Assembly (NCBI GenBank): GCA_023055355.1
Contig: JALJCS010000004.1
Coordinates: 20,052,244-20,116,243, forward strand
Direction of reading: 5' to 3'
Source of the DNA: Agelaius tricolor
Taxonomy: Eukaryota; Chordata; Aves; Passeriformes; Icteridae
Length of the DNA stretch: 64,000 nucleotides
Position 1 is the stretch's first letter; every line of letters begins with the position of its first letter. Positions 57,401 to 64,000 of the stretch are shown one piece after another. Under the pieces are notes generated by a model. It was given only the letters and a program-made list of their open reading frames with translations. It did not search any database and had not been told where the DNA came from. The translations under genes were made by a program, and so were the position numbers.

Positions 57401-58634
57401 CCTCCTCCTTCTAGGGAGGAAACAGAGTGACAAAAGGTCATTTTGTGATGTATGTGCAAGATGGATGCAACAATAATACACGGATACATTCCTAAATGGT
57501 TGTTAGAGGGAGGGGGATTGTTTCTGATTCAGCAGACTTTGCCAGCTTTTGTACTGTGCAATGTGACACAGACATCTGCTGTGGTGGAGGAACTCCAGCA
57601 GAGTAGGCTTTTAAGGAATACTGTCAGAAGATATAGCTGGCCTTTTATTTAAACTAAAGATTAGGGAAGACAGATGTCCCATAAGTGCTGGGAGAATTTG
57701 ACATTTTAAGTGTTGGGTTTGGTTCACAAATGTAGGTAATTAAATTTCCTCTCCTCTCAAAAATTTTCCGAATGGCCATTTTTCATGTGGGAGGATAACT
57801 AAAATAACTAAAATGGCATAATGCTCTCTCTCTGAGAGTGAAGAATCCTTTAGGTAAAACTACTATGATATAACAATCCAGTGACAGGCTTTTGAAAACT
57901 AGGAGAACCTTCAGAATTTGGGATTTTTTTCTGATATGTAATTAAAGGCTCTTAAGCTGTCCCCCATCTCTTTTGTGAAAAGAAGGCTTCATTGTCTGTG
58001 CCAAATAAATTTAATTCAGTTTATGTTCCGAGTTACATGAACTACTTGCTCCATTTTTTGGGTTTATGCTCACCTCCCCTTCTTAGCTCAAGATTGGAAA
58101 GCTGTGTCATAAGAACTGATCACCATACAGTGTTCGAAGCAGGGGTGGACATGTTGCGGAAGGCAGAGATCGGGGCGTTGCTATATTACTTTGTAATATA
58201 TCTGTTAATTCCAAATCCATGGAACCCTGCCCGCTGGGTTTGGCCCTGCCGGGGGCGCCTCGGCCGCGGCGGGGCGGGTGCTCACTGCTGCCGCCTCCTG
58301 GGCGGCGGTGGCGGTGCAGGGCTGGGCGCCGCCGCAGGGCCTGGGCTCCAGAGAACGTGGCGCTGGGAAAACCTGATTCGAAAAAGGATCCCGGTTATCT
58401 TCTTGCTTACAAGCATGGATCAGTTTTGCTGATAACTTCTGTGCTTTTTATGTTTGTATTCTCAGGAAGTGAGATGTGTGTGATTCTGCCTCTCCGTGTC
58501 TTTGGCTACTAAGGATTGAACATAGTAGTTTTAACCAAGTTTCAAAGCAGAATAAAGGTTTTATGGTGATTCTATTCCTATATATATTCTAAAATTCGAA
58601 GGAAGGGTCAAAGAGAAAGACTGATATTCCCCAT
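57401..58634. other. Probable intron 1 of the downstream gene, with a GC-rich patch
   Basis: About 1.2 kb, AT-rich except for an abrupt GC- and CpG-rich patch at about 58220-58370 containing GGCGGCGGTGGCGGTG-like sequence. Frames across the patch (57992-58432, 58219-58512) are open but low-complexity and match nothing known. Confidence 0.5.
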
Positions 58635-59089
58635 GTTGTTGGGCAGGAGTCCTCTGGAACTGGATAATCTCCCTTACAAAGACAGGCAAAGAAATTTGGG
58701 ACTGTTCAGCTTGAATAAGAGAAAGTTGTGTAGAGAACCCACAGCCACCTTCCATTATCTGAAGGGAGGCTACAGGGAAGCTGCAGAGGGACTCCTCATT
58801 TGGAGCTGTAGTGATGAGGCAAGGGGCAAAGGGTTCAAACTGAAAGAGGGGAACTTTGGGTTGTATATTATAAAGAAGTTCTTTCCTGTGAGGGTGGTGA
58901 GACACTGAAACAGGCTGCCCAGGGAGGTTCTGGGTGCCCATCTCTGGCAGTGTTCTAGGCCAGGCTGCGCAAGTCCTTGAGCAACCTGGTCTAGTGGGCA
59001 ATGTCCCTGCTTGTGGCAGGGAGGGTTGGGACTAGATGATCTGTAAGGTCCATTCTACCTCCTTAACATTATATGATTCTGTGATTCCA
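58635..59089 (+). mobile_element. CR1 3' fragment, sense
   Basis: Sense CR1 with AAATTTGGGACTGTTCAGCT, GAAGTTCTTTCCTGTGAGGG, AGGCTGCCCAGGGAGGTTCT, CAACCTGGTCTAGTGGGCAA and the 3' end TATGATTCTGTGATTC. It is 5'-truncated and broken in all frames. Confidence 0.93.
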
Positions 59090-62000
59090 TCTGGTCAGCA
59101 CGTGCATATGGACCAGCAGGGTGAGTGCACATGAAATTAACCACAGAGTATACCATGGGTCATAAGGGACACTGGTGGAGTTGGGGGGATATTATGAGGA
59201 GTTACAGCTACAGAGGATACCCCTTTGAAGGCACTTTGATGGACACAGCCTTGTTCCATCAGTGGAACATCCTTGGGTGCTCAGTGTACTTTTAAACTAT
59301 AATTTCTTTTTCCTGAATATGTATGTTTCAGTATACTGCCCTACAGTTGTGAAGATGCTGTTTATGGCAAAGATGTCTTTCAAAACACATTTGGGTGGAG
59401 GATCTTAAGAAGGGTGACAGAGATAGGTGAAACAAGTCTTTCTTGAAACAGGAACTCAGAAAGTTCCCGTTTCCTTAGAATCCTCTGGTGTACATGGAAT
59501 AATTTTTGGCATTTACAGGAAGATGTGTATATTGCATGAGATCATTCCCAAATAAAAATCTTTAGTCTTTATCAGATAATTAAAAAAAAATTATTTGAAT
59601 AAATAATAAATAAAGTGAATGCAGCATATTTTGTGTCAACCTGACCTAAACAATGAGCAAAAGTATGCTAGATTGTAAAGATCTTGCTACATGCATAAGT
59701 GGTAGAACAGCTCTCAAAAATCAAATCTTAAACAATTAAACCTTCACTAAGAAAGGTATTCCCAGAAAATGTTTTTCAGTTAATGCTATAATAAATTGCT
59801 GTCATTGTTAATGTTATTAAAATGAAGACAATGGTAATACTCATTAAAAATCTGTAACTCCTTTAATGCAGGTTTGGGAATTAGAAAATTCTTTGTGTTT
59901 GAGACTTGGTGGCACATACCACCAGGTCCCAAGAACACTTTAGGATCATGCGGTTAGTCTACTTTCTAAGTTACAGGAATGTACAGTATGTTAAATATTA
60001 TGGAGGTGCAAAATACTCTTTATTATTATTATATTAATAATAAACTCAGTAAACATAAATAATAAATTAACGAAGATAAATCTAGATTATTTATATTAAC
60101 AATCACAATTTACTCTTCTGAATTTTGGAAGTTTTGATTACAGTGTCTTTAAAATTTGTTCAAGAATGCTTTTACTCTGTGTAATAATAAAGGGCAGACT
60201 CATGTCAGATGCTGTTTGTGAGAGGTTTCTGTTAGTTTTTTAACTGTTAGCCTTGCATATGGTTGCATGGTTGTGACAGTACTTCTCCATGCATTTTTAA
60301 CTTCCAGTAGAAAGTGTATTTCTAAGCAATACTGGGAGCTATAGTTTCATGATTTTACTAGTGATGATTTGTACAGGTATTACTGGACACACTCTAAGGA
60401 CACATTATTACTTGCTCAAGTGTAATCTGCGCAGTATCATTTATGGTAATCTTGCAAAATAAAGCCCACAAGGCTACTGCAGCAAAAGGAACTTTGTAAA
60501 TCTTTGAGAGTAATAAATTTAAAAAAAACTGTGACTAGAGTAAATCTGATGTTACCAGATATTTGGTTTTAGTTTGGGTTTGTTTTTTTTTTTTTTAAGT
60601 AGACAAGTATATAAGTAAATGTACTATCCTTTAAAATTAGAGCAGAACTAATCAAGCTTCTGCAGAGGTGAAGCAGAATGAGCCTTACTTAACTAACTTT
60701 CATTTCTTTAGTGTCATGCGTCAGATGTGAGAATTGGATTCTTAGACTTCTGACTCCTGAAGCCAAATTGTAGTGCTGTCCTTCCTCCCTATTAATAGAT
60801 TCATTGGACATTTTTTTTATAAATCTTGATTAACTGTGTGACAGTATTGAAGTATTGCAGATAAGATTTTAATAAGGTATCAACTAAATTGACATAAATG
60901 AGTGTCCAAGTAGAAGAGGCCAGGAGACATACTACTAGCTAGTATTTTTTTTCTACGCTGTACATTAGAAGTTCTTATTTATCATCAACTGACCACTTTC
61001 ATAAGAAACTCTCTTCCCATAAGATAAGAGAAAAATACATCTTTCATTTCATACTGGGGCAAAACTGGGAGGTTTTTGTGAACGGATGTGACAGGCATTA
61101 TTGACAAGTCAGGGGATCCTCTGTAGCACATTAAAAAGTAAGTGCTCATAAAATATGCAGGAATAATTGACTGAAAATTCCACTAATCATTGTCTCATCG
61201 ATTTGAATGTCAATTCCCTGTCTTCAGTCTAAATGCCCACACAGCTAATTGTTGCTTCGGTATGAGTTTGACTGAGTGAATGAGCAAAAGTCTTTGCTCT
61301 AGATGTTTCTGAGGAAACTTATCTCTTCTTGTTTGCAAAGAATGAATGGCCTGATTTAATGCCTGTGAATAGCATGAAACCTTGTCAGTGGACTCCAGGG
61401 ACAAGTATCTGTGGGAGTGTGTTAAGATAATGTACAACAAAAACGTAAATGTTGATGTGGATGTCATGAAGTTATTTTTATTCTTCTGAAGAATGAATTT
61501 TTCTTTTTCTGTCAGATGTACTTAGTGCCATAAATACATCTTTATTCTGAAGATTTTATTTTGTGGCTATTTCTGAGTGTGAGTAGTCAGTGAGAGAGGA
61601 GGGGGAAAAGTATGAGACTCTTTTCTTTTATGCCAGAGAAGTGCATTCTTTCATTTACAGGTTTGCTTTTACTGTGGACTCTGTGAATACTTTTCAGAGA
61701 TTTTTTTACTTACACTTATTAAGCTGTTATTAGAGTTCATATCAAGGTAAATGTGTGTAATATAAACTGAAAAGAAAATACTTTTTTGGGATTCTTTTTG
61801 GTACAATATTGACCATCATTGCATAAATTGTCATGTCATGCTTGAGGAGCTTAAGTTGAATAATAGATTTTCTTTGAGGAAAGCCTTCAAAAACAGTGTT
61901 TCCTAATAGGCTAAAGTATATAAGATTTGTGTGTTTCATCTCTTTTTGTCATATGTCTCCTCAGTGACTTTGAAGAAATTGTTTTCTGTTTGTTCCTCTG

Positions 62001-62999
62001 TTTTCTTATGCTAATGCAGAAATGCTTTAACTTTGTAGAACTGTGGGATTTCAATGAAAGGTATGTTTTTCATTACTAAATAAATATTAGAGATTCTTAT
62101 AAAAATTCTTAGTATAAGAATTAGAACCCAACTCTATGAGTAGCTCTGGATATCAATAACACAGTCAGTATTTTACCTTATGTTCAAATACTTGAGATAA
62201 AGAATTTGGAACGTATATCTTCTTTTTGTATACCTGTGTAAGCCGGGGGAAAGCTTGAATTTAGCAGTTGCATGACTATTATAGAAGCATTGTTGGAATT
62301 ATAAAGCCCCTTATGTTCATTCATTATTTAATTGAAGGAAGAAAGGTGAGTAGTAATTCTCTGCATGTAAACAGGTTGTGTCTCTGTTGCTTTCCCTTCC
62401 AACCCCCACAGCTTAGCTGGAGGAAGATTATGCTCTGGCAGGAACATTTTTAGGTTTTCCCCTTGCCTCCTTGTAATTTTAGTACATACAGGTGGAAGTA
62501 AATGCTATTCCTTGATACACTAATACAAAGGAATACATGTTTTTTTCTATATTACAGGTCATAAGTGACTCCTCTGATGAGGGGATTAATGTTCTAACTT
62601 GCTATGTACAGTTTAATGTATGTGCTTCTGTTCATGCTTGGACATGGGGAAATTATTTTATAATGCATCTGTTAATTGCAGAACTTAAATTTCTAAAAAA
62701 GAAAGTGCCAAGGATTGGTGTATATGCAACATACTCATCACCGATAGCTCATAGTATGTAACTGGCACAAAATGCTGCTAATTCCATGGTGAAACTTTGA
62801 ATTAATCTTTACCTTTTTTTTCCCCAGAGGAAGTGAACTTTAAGGAAATAGGTTTCTTTGTATTCCACTCAAGCAGTATACAAGTTGATAGAAAAGGAGG
62901 TTCTGTGATGAGGGAAATTTGGGTGATTGGTTTGGCTTGGTTCATGTTCACACCAGAATAGAATGGACTGGTTTTTTGGGACAAAAATCATGTAGTCAA
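59090..62999. other. Probable intronic, unique AT-rich sequence
   Basis: About 3.9 kb without a recognised coding exon or repeat family. It contains AT-rich simple sequence near 60015-60080 and a candidate small exon at 62020-62060. No match to the FANCC start region was found. Confidence 0.5.
62020..62060 (+). other. Candidate 41 bp exon (noncoding)
   Basis: A long pyrimidine-rich tract (TTTTCTGTTTGTTCCTCTGT, then TTTCTTATGCTAATGCAG) precedes 41 bases that end in GAAAG|GTATGT. Both splice signals fit consensus on the + strand downstream of the CpG-island donor, so it might be a 5'UTR exon of the downstream gene. Such pairs also arise by chance. Confidence 0.2.
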
Positions 63000-63497
63000 A
63001 CTGCCTGACCAATTCACAACAGAGCAAATGTTAACTTTGGTATTAAATGCGTTGTCCAACTGCCTCTTTTTAAGGCACTTAACAGACATGGAGCAAAAGC
63101 CACATCTGTAGGAGACCTCTTCCAGTGTTTGACCACTCTCCTGGTAAAGAAATATTTCCCAGTGTCCAGTCTGAACATCCCGTGATAAGGCTTGAACCAT
63201 TTGCACATATCCTGTTACTGGATTCCAGGAAATCCTGGGAACAGACCAGCACTCCCTCTCCAGGTTCCCTCTGGACCATCCCAGGACCTTCTTCCCACCC
63301 TTCTCAGAGTGTGGGGCCCAGCACTGCACACAGGACTCGGGGTGAGGCGCACCAGGGCTGGATCCAGCGGGATGATCCCAATCCCAGCTGGTGATGCTGT
63401 GTCTGCTGCACCCCGGGATGGGGTTTGCCCTCCTGGCTGCCCGCCACACACTGCTGGCTCACCCTGAGCTGCTGCCCACCAGCACCCCCAGATCAGT
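63000..63497 (-). mobile_element. CR1 fragment, antisense
   Basis: Antisense CR1 phrases in order: AGACCTCTTCCAGTGTTTGA, CCACTCTCCTGGTAAAGAAA, CCCAGTGTCCAGTCTGAACA. They are followed by GGGGCCCAGCACTGCACACA, CTGCACCCCGGGATGGGGTT and CACCAGCACCCCCAGATCAG. Open frames on both strands here (for example 62988-63449, minus) are remnants of, or shadows over, the repeat. Confidence 0.85.
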
Positions 63498-64000
63498 TTT
63501 TTTTTTCTGAAGTGTTACTCTGTAGAGAAGGAGTTGAAGAAAATCTTTCAGATGTTTGAAATGACAGTATAAATCTCTAATACTGGCTTTAAGCTATGGG
63601 AGACGGTGGTAACCACATGTAAAAGTTTTAAGTGAAAAAGTAGAATTTCTAATTGGTAAAAAAATTTCTCGTTTGCTAGAATTGGGTAATGAAAACTCTA
63701 TAGCCAGATAACCCAGATAACTGTTAGGTAACCCACAAGATAAGGAGTGATGCATTAGCTGGTAGATTTGGTATGGGAGAATGGGTACAAACAACAGATT
63801 TAATCTAACAAGAATTTACCATTATCGCTAAAAGGCTTAATTTTTCTAATGTAGTTACTTGGTAAGCTCTTACGTGGATGGGTTTCTCACTGTCATTAAA
63901 GCTCAATGTGAAATTTAGTCTTAATTGAGACTAACAAAAATTTTGCCATTGATGTAAACACAACGAGCATTTCATTCCTTTTCTTGTAAGCTGCAAAATA
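63498..64000. other. Probable intronic or intergenic sequence
   Basis: AT-rich sequence at the end of the window. No gene, repeat or RNA was recognised. Confidence 0.5.

Noticed and set aside
57992..58512. Open frames over the GC-rich patch at 58.2 kb
   Set aside because: Low-complexity glycine- and alanine-rich translation with no similarity. The patch itself is reported as a finding, but not as coding.
62988..63449. 153-codon minus-strand open frame near the window end
   Set aside because: It lies within an antisense CR1 fragment, so it is repeat remnant and not a gene.
59090..64000. Search for FANCC coding exon 2
   Set aside because: No sequence resembling the FANCC N-terminus was found in any frame. 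FANCC is therefore suggested only from synteny.

Overview
This window looks like avian nuclear DNA. It is AT-rich, with long introns and intergenic spans, and every interspersed repeat I can recognise is a CR1-type non-LTR retrotransposon relic or an old MIR-like SINE; I see no mammalian L1 or Alu. The only protein-coding gene I can read is the 3' half of PTCH1 (Patched 1, the Hedgehog receptor). In birds PTCH1 is Z-linked, so a Z chromosome origin is likely by inference. The exact species cannot be read from the sequence.

Layout. Positions 1-30500 hold PTCH1 on the + strand. The window opens in intron 12 and runs through exons 13 to 23, which together encode 871 codons. Exon lengths are 119, 400, 310, 143, 184, 281, 138, 143, 100 and 255 bp, then 540 coding bp plus the stop. 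All boundaries are AG/GT and all phases join without a frameshift, so this is an intact gene, not a pseudogene. The stop codon at 25827-25829 lies one base before a good splice donor, and a strong acceptor at 27308 starts an entirely untranslated last exon of about 3.2 kb ending near an AATAAA at 30477. That exon carries a well-preserved MIR-like SINE. Exon numbers follow the mammalian gene.

Positions 30500-56600 are intergenic: mostly unique AT-rich DNA with CR1 copies at about 34.0-34.9, 35.3-35.6, 38.5-40.1, 48.1-48.6 and 56.4-56.6 kb. An inverted repeat with arms of about 165-171 bp lies near 49.5 and 51.6 kb. Positions 56570-57030 form a sharp CpG island with GC boxes, a perfect NRF1 palindrome, an E2F-type site and a consensus splice donor. 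It looks like a TATA-less housekeeping promoter on the + strand. In vertebrates FANCC follows PTCH1 in the same orientation, so this is most likely the FANCC promoter and noncoding first exon, but no FANCC coding exon lies in the window and the assignment rests on synteny. From 57.1 kb to the end is probably the first intron of that gene, with three more CR1 copies, an isolated GC-rich patch at 58.2 kb and one candidate small exon at 62020.

Function. The PTCH1 part here covers the last helix of the sterol-sensing domain, the middle cytoplasmic loop with a PPPY motif, transmembrane helices 7-12 with the second extracellular domain, and the cytoplasmic tail with a second PPPY motif. I found no unknown multi-gene system. 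The observations most worth checking are the MIR-like element in the 3'UTR, the near-identical inverted repeat, the serine repeat in the tail, the G-run in intron 20 and the CpG-island promoter.
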